DNA from: Larimichthys crocea
Taxonomy: Eukaryota > Chordata > Actinopteri > Sciaenidae
DNA length: 64,000 bases
Direction: 5' to 3'
Assembly: GCF_000972845.2 (NCBI RefSeq)
Contig: NC_040016.1
Span: 8,576,701 to 8,640,700, forward strand
Positions 12,001-23,000 of the stretch are shown here, piece after piece. The notes under the pieces are model-generated. The model saw only the letters and a program-made list of their open reading frames with translations. It was not told where the DNA came from and ran no database searches. Every line of letters starts with the position of its first letter. Positions within the stretch are counted from its first letter, which is position 1. The translations under genes were made by a program, and so were the position numbers.

Positions 12001-15000
12001 CGGTGTACCCTTGTGAGTCCGGCTCGGAGGCAGGATCCTGATGAAACCGGACAGCCTGGGCTGGAAGTCGACACTCGTACAGTTGCTTGTACTTACTGGA
12101 CACCATCATAACCTCCTCTGTCTTGGTCTAAAAGGAGAAAGGATATAATTCATCAATCAATTTGAATATTGATCCCACTTTAATCTGCTGATTGACCCAA
12201 GTCACCCCCTGAACGGCTGCTTCATGTTGTTTCTGTCTGCCTAAATGCAGAACAAGTAGACACAAAAACTCTTTGTTCCTGCTGCTATAGCCTTTTTTTT
12301 AAATAACACAACAAGAGACACAGAACCTTTATGTAGCATGTATTTATTTTGCCCTTCACTGGTTGTTGTCACCTTTGTTGTACAGTGCTGCTCAAAAGTT
12401 TGCGAACCCTACAGCAACTGTCTAAATTAACCATATTTATTGTGAAGTTATACCTCAATTCACAATACAGACCAAATAATGGACTTAAAGAAAAGAAATT
12501 CTTTCATTCTTTATTTAACAAAAAGGGTGCAACAGTATGTGAACCCCTTCAATTAATAGGATATTGCAACTCCTAACCTCGACCAAACGGTTTCTGTAGT
12601 GACTCATCTTGTCTCTCACATCTGCTTTGGAGGATATTTGCCGTTACCAATGTTCTTGTGTCTCTTGTTAATGTTTTAGAAGGTCATCCACTTCCAGGTG
12701 GAGTTGTAGTCTTTTTCAGTGCTCTCCATTTGTAGATGATCTGCCGCTCTCACGTTGGAACGATGAAGCTCAATTTCTTTTTGAGATGACTTCAGACAAA
12801 TGTGCTGTCACTTCCCTCTTCCTGAGTTCCTCTCTGAGCTCTCGCTTCCTCTCTGCATGATGGCCTGTATGGGTTCACCCGGGTAAGACTAAAGTGACCT
12901 GGTTTAACCTCTGTTTCAATCAGTGATGCACAATTTCGTCCCTAAACATCTCTGATGCTATTGGTCCATTTCAGTGGTTCATTTAGCGTCTCCAGACCTG
13001 TTCATGTCTATCACATGTGCTCAGATTGAACCTGCTCTCATCTGTGAAATCACAGGGCACCAGTGGCGGACCTGCCAACTGTGGTGTTCTGTGGCAAAAT
13101 GCCAGTTGAGCTCCATGGTGCCGGGCAGTGAGTACAGGGTCCAGTACAGGACGTCGGGCCCTCGGGCCACCCTCATGAAGTCTGTTTCTGATTGTTTGGT
13201 CAGAGACTTTCACACCAGTGGCCTCCTGTGGGTCTTTTGTAGGGCTCTGGCAGTGCTCATCCTGTTCCTCCTTGCACAAAGGAGCAGATACTGGTCCTGC
13301 TGATGGGTTAAAGACCTTCTACAGCCCTGTCCATAAATTAGTAGTACAAGGACAGGAGAGACAGGCTAGGGGAGTACCATGTGGATATAAAATATAGTGC
13401 TCATTTCTGAGCAGTAAACCAACTAAAGGAATGTTATGACGTTATCTGTATCAGTGGGGAGGTGTCGGAGACAGCCCATTTTTGAACAATGTATAAGAAC
13501 CAACTGTTAGAGCTCCTCGAGGAGCCTTTTCTCTGTAACCCGTTTGTGTATTGCATTGTTAAAAGCTCCTTCTTGTACGAGAACAATAAATTCAACTTAA
13601 ACTTTGATACTTTGAATCCAGTCTTCCTTATTCAAGGGTTCTTCTTTAAAAATTCTCGTAACAATTAACACAATTTTTTGGAGTAGTGTATTTTTGAGCA
13701 GCACTGTATATGTGTTATTTATGTTACATCTGCTGCCCCTCGGAGGGGTAATAAAGATCCTTTGAACCTTGAACAATGCTGTACATCAGCACTCTCTCTC
13801 CCACCATCTGTAAACATACATGTCTCATTAATGCATGTTACTAACTAAACTTCTTCCCTGGAGTTTCTGTGCTCTATCGTCCAGCAGGTTCTGGTGGATC
13901 GTGGCTGCTGCTGTGATCCTGCACGATGTCCACTACACATATTACCACTGTCATTATTGCTACCATATCTCCATTACAGTTTATAGTTAGTTAATGATTT
14001 CCTGCCGCTGCGCATCTGTGTATCTCTATCTCTATCACAGGTTCCACTGCTACTGTAATCATTTTATCAGTCATTGTCATTGTACAATATGTTTGTGTTG
14101 ATTTGTTCTGTACACGTGACATCCATTGCACGTCTGTCCGTCCTGGGAGAGGGATCCCTCCTCTGTGGCTCTTCCTGAGGTTTCTTCCACCTTTTTTCCC
14201 TGTTAAAAGTTTTTTGTGGGCAAGTTTTTCCTCACTTGAACCGAGGGTCTAAGGCAGTGGTTCTTAACCTTGTTGGAGGTACCGAACCCCACCAGTTTCA
14301 TATGCTCATTCACCGAACCCTTCTTTAGTAAAAAATAAAATATGATTTTTTTACTGGTGCACAAAATGAACCATGCATTAACATCACCTTGTTCAAATAA
14401 CAAAACCAACACAGTGCATGAACTCACAACAACTTACCTCAGTGTGACTTCTGCTGTTGCCTTTGAGAGACCAGTTCAGATATGCGTGGCTTCACCTTGG
14501 CAAGTGCCAGCCTAATGTCAATTTTACAGCAAAGTCTGTTCCTTTTCTTAGTTTTTATGTCCAGCATCCTCGAAAACCATTGCTCACAAAGATATGTTGC
14601 AACAAATGGTATAAAAAATTCCAGGGCGGAGGCTCCACCGAACCCCTGAGACCGACTCACCGAACCCCTAGGGCAGTGGTTCTTAACCTGGGTTCAATCG
14701 AACGCATATCTGAACTGGCAACAGCAGAAGTCACACTGAGGTAAGTTGTTGTGAGTTCATGCACTGTGTTGGTTTTGTTATTTGAACAAGGTGATGTTAA
14801 TGCACGGTTCATTTTGTGCACCAGTAAAAAAATCATATTTTATTTTTTACTAAAGAAGGGTTCGGTGAATGAGCATATGAAACTGGTGGGGTTCGGTACG
14901 TCCAACAAGGTTAAGAACCACTGCCCTAGGGTTCGATCGAACCCAGGTTAAGAACCACTGGTCTAAGGACAGAGGGTGTCACTCCCTGTACAGATTGTAA

Positions 15001-15731
15001 AGCCCTCAGAGGCAAATGTACTTTGTGACTTTGGGCTATACAATTGATTGATTATCTGTATCAGTCTGGAGGTGTCCGAGACAGCCCATTTTTGAACAAT
15101 GTATTAGAACCAACTGTTAGAGCTCCTCGAGGAGCCTTTTCTCTGTGTTTTGCACTGTTAAAAACTCCTTTTTGTACATGAACAATAAATTCAACTTTAT
15201 AAATTCAAATTCAAAACTTTGATACTTTGAATCCAGTCCTCCTTGTTTAAGGGTTTTTAAAGAGCGTTTAAAGCCTTATTCAGGCAGGTTTAGTGGTTTG
15301 TTATTTACAATCTCAGGTAGTTCAAACCAGCAAGGACAGACTGAGGAAGCTGCTGTTGTTGTTGTTGTTGTTGTGCCAGCTGTTACAGATAGCTGCTGCG
15401 TAGGTCACATGGAAACAACTTAAAGTCTTCTTTCTGTAACTTATAAACGAGTTGTGTGTTTTAAATCAAGTTTCTCACCTCTCTAAGAGACAGTTTTACT
15501 CCTTTAAACATGACATTTAAAGAAAAGAAACACAGCTAACACAGTAGCCTACTTAGCGAGCTCACCACTGGCCTCACTCACCTGCCCGAGGATGACGGGG
15601 TCGGGGAGGATTTGAATCCCGTACTTCATCTCATTCAGCTCCTCTAAGTTCAAGAAGGCCGGCACACAGAGGGGACACACGGACAGGAAAACGTACAAAC
15701 GTTTGAGCCACCGCACCGAGGAAGCAGCCAT
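5961..15731 (-). CDS. os9: OS-9 endoplasmic-reticulum lectin, complete, 15 coding exons
   Basis: Exons (minus): 15582-15731, 11945-12127, 10833-10896, 10678-10754, 10272-10370, 9939-10140, 9646-9801, 9423-9541, 9067-9127, 8759-8841, 8462-8665, 8152-8353, 7620-7787, 7007-7116, 5961-6098. Phases join cleanly to 2,016 bases, 671 aa; human OS-9 is about 667. OS-9 is a luminal ER lectin that reads trimmed N-glycans on misfolded proteins and hands them to SEL1L-HRD1 for degradation. Residues 1-25 form a signal peptide (WLKRLYVFLSVCPLCVPA). The MRH lectin domain spans about 105-230. By alignment from memory, W115, W116, Q128, R186, E207 and Y213 correspond to the human mannose-binding residues, so binding should be intact. 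The C-terminal half is acidic and coiled-coil-like, ends TSDSDDVDI, and has no membrane segment or KDEL. Start chosen: the first ATG directly before the signal peptide. Confidence 0.93.
8985..9027. repeat. (TG)n microsatellite in os9 intron 9
   Basis: About 20 uninterrupted TG units between the exons at 9067-9127 and 8759-8841. Confidence 0.9.
11470..11552 (-). mobile_element. tRNA-derived SINE fragment in os9 intron 2
   Basis: Read on the minus strand it begins agtggcacagtggtgcagtg (A-box-like) and contains GGTTCGAGCC (B-box-like) about 40 bases later. This is the head of a tRNA-derived SINE. No tRNA cloverleaf or full element is visible. Confidence 0.55.
12383..13706 (-). mobile_element. 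Degenerate Tc1/mariner-like DNA transposon with TIRs and TA target duplication
   Basis: The element begins CAGTGCTGCTCAAAA at 12383 and ends with its reverse complement at 13706, each next to a TA dinucleotide (12381-12382 and 13707-13708). That is the signature of a Tc1/mariner insertion. A transposase remnant is encoded on the minus strand inside it. The right third (13320-13690) is the dispersed repeat also found at 120-745 and 3361-3790. It lies in intron 1 of os9. Confidence 0.75.
12983..13279 (-). pseudogene. Tc1-like transposase fragment
   Basis: About 98 residues read like the central part of Tc1 transposases. VSDQTIRNRLHEGGPRARRP is the end of the second helix-turn-helix domain and linker. 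It is followed by DFTDESRFNL, which carries the first aspartate of the DDE catalytic triad, and then CDRHEQVWRR. The N-terminal DNA-binding half and the later catalytic residues are not in the open frame, so it is a dead copy. Confidence 0.85.
13320..13800 (+). repeat. Dispersed repeat, copy C
   Basis: Matches copies A, B and D. Similarity to copy A continues past the transposon end at 13706 (gttatttatgttaca, then gaacaatgctgtacatcagc). The duplicated unit is therefore larger than the transposon end itself. Confidence 0.75.
14255..14960. mobile_element. Foldback hAT (Charlie/ZBED-like) element with 8-bp target duplication
   Basis: The element starts CAGTGGTTCTTAACC at 14255 and ends GGTTAAGAACCACTG at 14960. 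An exact 8-bp duplication, gtctaagg, flanks it at 14247-14254 and 14961-14968, which is diagnostic of hAT transposition. The left arm (14255 to about 14488) is repeated inverted at about 14700-14923, giving a long hairpin. Further copies of the terminal motif occur at 14674 and 14907-14923, so two elements appear nested or fused. The loop carries the end of a transposase gene. Confidence 0.85.
14439..14630 (-). pseudogene. C-terminal fragment of a hAT transposase (ZBED5-like dimerisation region)
   Basis: The residues FFIPFVATYLCEQWFS, then IKTKKRNRL, IRLALAKVKPRISELV and a stop, match the well-known C-terminal end of Charlie/ZBED-type hAT transposases (TYLCE.GFS, KTKYRNRL, PRI..L patterns). 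Only this end is present, inside the loop of the foldback element. Confidence 0.8.
15055..15345 (+). repeat. Dispersed repeat, copy D
   Basis: From 15055 to about 15250 it matches copies B and C. From about 15255 (ttttaaagagcgtttaaagc) to 15345 it matches the inverse of 130-225. It lacks the transposon-end segment present in A and C. A GTT microsatellite (15352-15374) follows. Confidence 0.75.
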
Positions 15732-15880
15732 GATTAACTGTCTCCTCATCGCCCCATTTGTCTGACAGCAACAACACACGCACACTCAACGTCTGACATG
15801 GTGGCACCTGATTGGTCGACGCGAGGAGCGCTGCGCTCTGATTGGCTCGTTCGTGCTGGGGTTTGTTAGTTTATGACACC
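15732..15880 (-). promoter_or_regulatory. Likely os9 proximal promoter
   Basis: Two CCAAT boxes on the minus strand (ATTGG on the plus strand at 15811-15815 and 15841-15845) lie 80-115 bases upstream of the os9 ATG. They sit in a locally CpG-rich stretch (gcgaggagcgctgcgctctg). No TATA box is evident. The transcription start is inferred, not seen. Confidence 0.5.
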
Positions 15881-15904
15881 GGCACAGAATGAATGGACGG
15901 GTTC

Positions 15905-16200
15905 TAACCTGAACAATAATAATAATAATTAATAAAAATAATAATACATTTTATTTCATAGGCGCCTTTCTGTCAGCCAAGGACACCGTACAATAAACAA
16001 AAGTAACAGAAACAAAAAAAAAAACATAAAAGTTTATCAAATTACAAGAATACAACATTAAAAACATAAAAATAGGACAATGCAATTGAATCAGATGATT
16101 TTAAACAGGTGGGTTTTAAGTGCAGACTTAAATTGTGTGAGAGTGAGTTGATGTTCCTTGTGACGGGGGGTAAAGCGGTTCAAAGTTGGTGAAGCAGAAA
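15905..16200 (-). repeat. Dispersed retroelement tail between os9 and b4galnt1
   Basis: The phrase ttttatttcataggcgcctt and the following text resemble a frequent fish repeat whose 3' end is ATT-rich, here (AAT)n at about 15917-15950. No coding potential is seen. Confidence 0.45.
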
Positions 16201-16699
16201 TGATATATTATTATGTATTATCATATATAAACAACGCACATGGGGGCGTTTGTTTGGCTTTAAAACAAACAAGCACGTCAGTGCAGGAGCGAGGCGTCTC
16301 TTAAAAAGGCGTGCCACGGGGTCAATTTCACCTAATTACGACGATGCTTGGTTGTTTTGTTATTTAATAAGACTGCTGTGTTCTGATATTTCTAATGGCC
16401 CACATTTTGCACGTATATAACTATAGGACTTCTTCAGCAAAATATCCACAACAAAGGTGCAACATCCTCCTTTAAAACATGCATTCCCACACACACACAC
16501 ACACATGCCAAACACATATGCGCACACGCGTCCACACCCAGCCATCTATACACACATACAGATGCACACATTATTGTTGAGATATTAGGGAGCAGGTGAG
16601 GTTGTTGGGACATGAGTAAAAACACATTGGTTTGCATGTGTGATATATGTTGCATGTCATGTCCGTGGTGCTGCTGATTGACCGCTGAGTGATGCGTTG

Positions 16700-16952
16700 A
16701 GGAGGTGCCGTGCGCTCTCTCCAATGTGCCGCTGATGCTGCTGCTGCTGCAGCTGCAGGGGGAGCGTCCGTCCACAGCCTGCAGTGCTGCGATGCGCGGC
16801 CGCTTCATTTGTCTCCTGCCTGCTCCGTTTTTCCCCACAACGAATCCAATTTGCAATACCAAGGAGTCAACAAATACATTAAGAAGGACGACCTCCGTGC
16901 AGGCTGGGGAGGTGAATCCAGTTTACACTGTGCGTCTTTGAAAAAAACTGAG
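16700..16952 (+). promoter_or_regulatory. Probable noncoding first exon and promoter of b4galnt1
   Basis: A GC-rich block (ctgctgctgctgcagctgca, gcgatgcgcggccgc) ends at a good donor, CTGAG|GTGAGC at 16952/16953. The first coding exon has an acceptor just before its ATG (ttacag at 20070-20075), so an upstream untranslated exon is required, and this is the best candidate. The transcript start is not resolved. Confidence 0.45.
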
Positions 16953-19900
16953 GTGAGCTCCCCTGTTTATATGATTTTAACAACAATAGGCCTGTCTCTT
17001 GTCTTGTTTTTTTGTCGATTATTTCCACGTCTGGGGTGGACGTGACGGGTTCATGAGAAGAAAAGAAAAGTGTGAACAATTTTGGAGCCAAGTTGGCTAA
17101 TTGGAAAAACGACATTTGATTTGGATTAGACGTGTTTCAGCATTAGGAATTTAATCGAAAGATGAATTTTTTTTTCTCCCCCCCTGCAGTCTTATTCACG
17201 ACAAGGTAGGCTAATAGGCCTGTCTCAGAGATCGTGTTATATCTGCAGACAGTCTTTTATGCTCGCCGGTTTTTCTGGATACATGATTATGTTGAGAAGA
17301 ATAAAAATGCGGTGATTTAATATCCACAATGTCTGTCACTTTGGGAGGGACCCCAGGAGCCATGTCCATATGTCTGTAGCATGTCCACAGCTTTCCCCTT
17401 CCCCCATATTGGCTCCTTTTTATGTTAATAAATAAAAAAACACGTAGTTTAATTCTTATCTCTCACGAACGACTCGGTTATATCTATATCTATAAGGATT
17501 GTTTCACCATCGCAGCTAATTATCATCAAAAATGCACAATTTGAATCCATAGGCAGGGCTGTAGGACCGGCTAATGCCACTGTAAGGGAGGACTGTGGGC
17601 TTGGATCAGCAAGCTTAACGAGACACACTTCATGTTAAATTTGATTTGTTACATTTGAAATAATAATGATGATTTTATGAATCCTCTATAATCGTTTTGT
17701 TTGTGTTTGTGTTATAGCCTGAGCTGAGCAATAACTCGTATCTATCTTGGAGACATGATCATATCATTATCATGTGCTTATGTTATATTTGAACAACAAT
17801 CTGTTATTGTTTTTAACCTCTAAATGCACATTTAAAAGTGTTTTCTGGTGCTTGACAGTATCTCGTATCTGTTTTTGTCATGTCATGCTCTGTGTACATG
17901 TCTGTTTAATGTTTGTTACAGCTAAAATGAGAGCACACAGTTTATATATAGGCGAGGCATTCTCATTCTGAATACGCAAGTGAGTTTGGTAAATATAAGT
18001 AATATATCTAATGCTATATGAAATATGTACGTTATTAATTAAACATGAAGACGGAGCACTGAGGAAACCACTTCCACTGAGAGATGTTTAAGTGCACAGA
18101 TGACCGGCTGCTCGGCACTGATTGATTTTATTTCAGCTCACCACAATAACGCTAATTTGGTCAACCCCCAAACCCTGCAGGATTCCCCCTGGGGACTGTA
18201 AGACTACATGAAGCAGCTGCCGTAGCACCATATGGACACTAGACTGTGTTTTAACACTTAATAATGTTTACAGTGTATACTTATTTGTCTGTATTTGATT
18301 ATTAATTTTGTCTTTTACGTTGTGTTTACAGATGTGGAAGGCGCTCACTCATTTCTGTGACTATCTACATGGTTTCTGGAGATGCAGGTGCCTTCAGAGG
18401 ATGCCCTTTCACTGACTGGATAGAGGCAGTTGGGTAAATTTTGTTCATTTTGAAACATACACACAGTGCTGCAAATTAAGACAGGTTAAGGAATTTCTTA
18501 ATTGGGTGTACAGGGACGTATTCCAGCGGGAGAGCATCTACATACATGCAGATATGTGTTGATAGGTCATGCTTTCCTTTATTCTTTTATCATCTTTTTT
18601 TTCAGCTGAAAAAGCAGGAAATGTATTTGAAAAAATTCAATATGGTGACCAACTACTGACCCCCTGAACTTGAAAATGATGCGGTCCATTGTTTGTATAG
18701 GAAGTCATAAAGTAAGAGGCCACAGTCAAACAAACACTGATTTCTGGTGTTAGAACAATTGAAGCACATTTGAGTTTTGTCATATCAGATCAGTGTACAG
18801 GTAGTGTTTGTTTCCTTTTCTGTGAGAGTCGCTTTGGAGAAAAGCATTGATAAATGACTAAATGTACAGTATCTCAGAGCCAGAACGTGTCCCCACCACA
18901 CACCCACAAAACATCATTGCAAAAAAATAAAAGCAGAAGTCACTGCTGGAAGACAGGAGAAGGAGATCCTTGTGCACTGGAACTTTTCTAAAAAGCAAAA
19001 CTCCTGAGACACGAGGAAACAACTTCCAGATGTTTCATAGGGTTTACACATGTGGAGTTAGCTAGCCTGAGACTCTGTTCTAGTGCCAAACCCTTTTTGT
19101 TTTTGTCCCTGGCCGTATAAACATTACTTTTTACTCTGTGCATGTGTATAAGCTGTATTGCTGATTGCTTTTTGTAGTTAAAGATATATACATACCTACA
19201 CTACAACTTTTTATCTAGCTGATGTTTCATCACTTTTCACTGCACTGCTATGTGGCTCCATCACAGCTGTAGAGCCATGACGATGATTAACAGGAAGCGT
19301 GCCTTACATAACATCCAAAAAAACTATTTTAAAGTTCATCCAAAGACAACATGAGGCCTCAGCAGTCTAAAAGTAGTCCAATCAAATCCACAGCTTCCAA
19401 GTTTTCTGGCTTTTTATGGCCAGAGATTCCCTCTTCCTGTTGCTCTGGTAAGTGTCTATGTGCCGAGCGCCAAGGGAATGTTTTATCCTCACAGGACTGT
19501 CGTTTGGAAGATATCACCTCGATTTCTAAAGCCTCATATTAGCTTCAGCTGATCTTTAAAATGCATTCAAATGAGATTTTGACCCCCGTCACTTATATTA
19601 ACTGTAGACAGGAGGAATAACTAGAGAGTTTCTCAAGAAGTTTCGAGTGTGCCTGATGCTTTCTGCCACATGTTGGGGAATAGGGAGAATTCTGGGTGGC
19701 CTGCAGCTTCAGCCTCTGCATGGGTTGTGCAAGTGAGGACGTTCTCCCCTCCCAAATAGAGTTGGTTGGGTCCATTTTGGGTTTTCCCAAAAGTTTCTCA
19801 GATAGCGTACCAATAGCCGGCCCTAACATAGTAAGAAGTGTCAGGGAAGATGGCTAGAAAGAGGCTAGGAGGGGCTGAAAAGGTCAGGTTAAAAAATAGA

Positions 19901-20075
19901 AAGGCATTGGAGGTGGAGGCTGCCAATTTTTCTTTCATCAGACACTTGTGGCAACTGGTAAAGAGAGATATAGCCCTAATGATTAGCTACTATTGGATGT
20001 TGTAGGGTTGTCAACCTATTCACAAGCAAAATATCAAATTAATTAATTTCCTTCTTAAATTCCTTTAGGTTACAG
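16953..20075 (+). other. Probable 5' UTR intron of b4galnt1
   Basis: No coding exon is seen. A SINE-tail-like phrase (gagtcgctttggagaaaagc, near 18825) and an unassigned 240-base open stretch on the minus strand (19593-19829) are present. Confidence 0.4.
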
Positions 20076-20080
20076 CAGCC

Positions 20081-23000
20081 ATGTTTGTGTCAGGTTTTAG
20101 GATGCGCTCCCTAAGAAAGACGGTGTTGCTCGCCATCCTGGTGTCTGTGGTTCTGGTACTAGCCCTCCTCCATTCGTGGCCCACTCGAGCGTACACCACG
20201 GTGGATGTGTGGCAGCGACCGGGGCAAATAGTGGAGAGGCATCTGGAGGAGAGACTCCCAGAACCGGACCAACGGTTAGGCAACATCCCCTTCCACGTGA
20301 GGGACGGTGTGGCAAGGTAAGCGTTTACAACAAAAAAAAGGCCAATTCATTCGCGCGAACACCTGATTACCTCTCATTCATATGTCTCTGATGATCTGTC
20401 CCAGCTTGCTGGCACGTAATGGATGTGTATGTGAGGGCGAGAGTGGAGGAATAAACCTGCCCTTCGCTCAGCTCTTATTCCCGCGGGTGTCAGCTCACCC
20501 GCTGCACACTGCCTTCAAGGCCTCTGAGCTGGAGGAAATGAAGAGGAGACGGGCCAAAGAGTACAAGAGTTTCCAGAAGAGGTAGGCAGCTCCTTAAAAA
20601 CGCTTCCAAATACTGTATTGATAGAGTAATTAATGAAGCATGAGCTGTATTCCTGCAAATAAAACAACTCAAAAGGCACTACCTGTATGTCATTTTAAGT
20701 TATCTGTGTGCAGATTGTAGTCCGTATCTTCCTGATGTGAAATTTCCCCATCAGGTCGCAGACGCCTGCAGATGTTCTCATCATCGCAGAGGCTAACAAT
20801 CCCTTACAGTATCCAACACAGGGGGCGGAGGTGCGACCCCTGAAAACAATCATCATCCCAGGTAAGATACACGTTTAAACCGCTGCTATATTTATTATTA
20901 TTTGTTTAATTAGATTGTATTGTTCTCAAGACCACCTAAACCAAGTCAAGACGAAGACCAGAGTGGAGACCAGACCAAGACCAGACAGTATGTAGCCTAG
21001 GTAGCTTACATTCGCCAAATCTCTTTGGATGAGGTGATGATGATAATGTGAGCGTATTGCAGGGTTTATATACTCTACCATATACTATTCTTTTGGACGC
21101 TGCTTTGCAGATGGACTCTTTGTGGTTTAAGAAGTCAATTTTTATTACAGTAGGTTTGGCTGACATTTCCTCCCAGATAGACAAAATCACTTTCTCGGAG
21201 TGTGTGTGAAGGAGGGCAGCGACTGCTGACAGACCTTAACATTAACAAAAATGTAAAATTAGAAATGAGTCAAGTTATTCGTTTTAGAATATGTGCAACT
21301 CACAACTTAAACCAATAACCTAAACCTGGTTATTGGGAGCAACTTGAATTTAAGAACATAACACGTTTCCCTTAGAAGAACAGTGACAGTTTGATCTGAT
21401 CTTCACCTTATTTTAGTGTTTACTCACAAACAACTTTAATTATGACTGAATTAGTTCACATACGTTTTATTTAAAGCTGCTTCATAAAATATTGAGTTTG
21501 ATTTGTGGGAGGAGCTCTTGGTCTTGTGGTTAAACCTCGACCTGAACTCTCCTGTTCTATCTTTAGTTTTTATGTCCCGTGCAGGTGTTTGCTCTATAAC
21601 TACAGAACGCAGAACAACTTTCTAAAACCGTCTCTCGGTCGCTCGCACCGTCATTAGTTTGACTTCTGTCTGAAGTGTAAAAATAGCAGAGAGAGCAGAG
21701 AGAGGGGGCCGAGAGCTCTATTCTTTTTCTTGAATTAAAAAAAAAGAAGCCAAAAAATTGGTTTTTCTATCAATGGGAAACAGTGGTGATATCCCAGTTG
21801 ACTTGTTCTGGTCTTGACTGGTCTTAAAATAAAATCCTCTTTGTCCAAGACCAAGTAAAAATGCAGTTGATTCTGAGACGCTCTTGAGACAACACTAAAT
21901 AAATAAATCATCTTGTAAAGCTAATTCACTTAGCATGGACCACACCATCAACAAGATACGTTTAAATGATTTATTGACAAAATGAAGGTTTGAGAATGAA
22001 GCGTGACCTTGCGTATTCCATCGGTCTGGTGTGAGGAAGCTTCGGCAGGGAATCCGCCGTAGCACCCGGACACGAAAAGAGATGGGAAATAGCCAGTTTA
22101 GGTGTGGTCAGGCTCCTAAAACTAAACAGGATTTTGCTTATCTGCATGTGCAGAGCGAGTACAAGTTGGAAGAAATAGACTAAATACTGCCCAAAGGCTG
22201 TTTGTGTTTGAATCAGTTGTTATGATGTGCTTTCAGGCTTGGCCTTACACGACCATCCCAGAGAACACTACTTAGTAAGTATTTCAGCACGTCTTCACTT
22301 TGACACAGTTAAGAAAATCTGCCGCCCTTTTATCAAACTGACTTTTCTCGCTGCAGATAAACATCACTGCCACCCTGGGAACGCTGAATGTGGCGGCAGA
22401 GGTAGACGGGGTGAAAATCAAAGGTGACGGCGAGATGCACATGACTCTGTCAAGCGGCCTGCTGCCAAACCTGAACCGACAGCTTCAGTTTGTCACCTAC
22501 ACGAACACACTGTTCCACCCGAGCACGGCAGACACAGGTGAGGCCTTAAAAAAAATCTGAAAAGTTATGGAGGGCAACGGAGAGATATGCACGACCAAAT
22601 TTTCTGTGCTTTTACATGTACAGAATCAGGTGCTGTGTGCTGAGTCACAGGAGTAGACTGTTACCACTTTCATGTCTGTACAGTAAATATACAGCTACAA
22701 CCCACAGCTCATTATCTAAGCTTAGGTAAACATACAGTATACTCTAAGACAACAAAATCCACCTCGTTTGTTCAGTCGGTGTAATAAAAACAAACACTTG
22801 GCTGTGTGTCTGACTTACTGTATACGGCTCTGAGCACTTGTTTGGCGAACCACGCCAAGAAATGACAAATAGTTTTCTTTCAGAATAAACAAATAAATAA
22901 ATTTGCAATAATTTGCAAGTTTTGGCTCAGGCCTCTACCTCCCACCCTTCAACAATGGCGAGAGAGACTAAGGAATGTGTATTTGATGGAAAAGATAACT

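Larger units (their letters stand above)
13800..15050 (+). mobile_element. LINE-like 3' tail interrupted by a hAT insertion
   Basis: The phrases gggagagggatccctcctct and ctcttcctgaggtttcttcc (near 14147 and 14170), and acagattgtaaagccctcag at about 14989, are halves of a very common fish retroelement 3' end. They would be contiguous if 14255-14968 were removed. The inserted hAT element splits it at the target gtctaagg. Confidence 0.65.

Noticed and set aside
13432..13663. Possible solo LTR: TGTTATGAC at the start, CTCGTAACA at the end, AATAAA inside, purine tract before it
   Set aside because: The same flanking sequence is shared by the other copies on both sides, so there is no independent target duplication and the unit boundaries do not coincide with these ends.
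19593..19829. 78-residue open frame on the minus strand in the b4galnt1 5' intron
   Set aside because: No family resemblance, no splice context and no supporting neighbour exon. Possibly an old repeat fragment.
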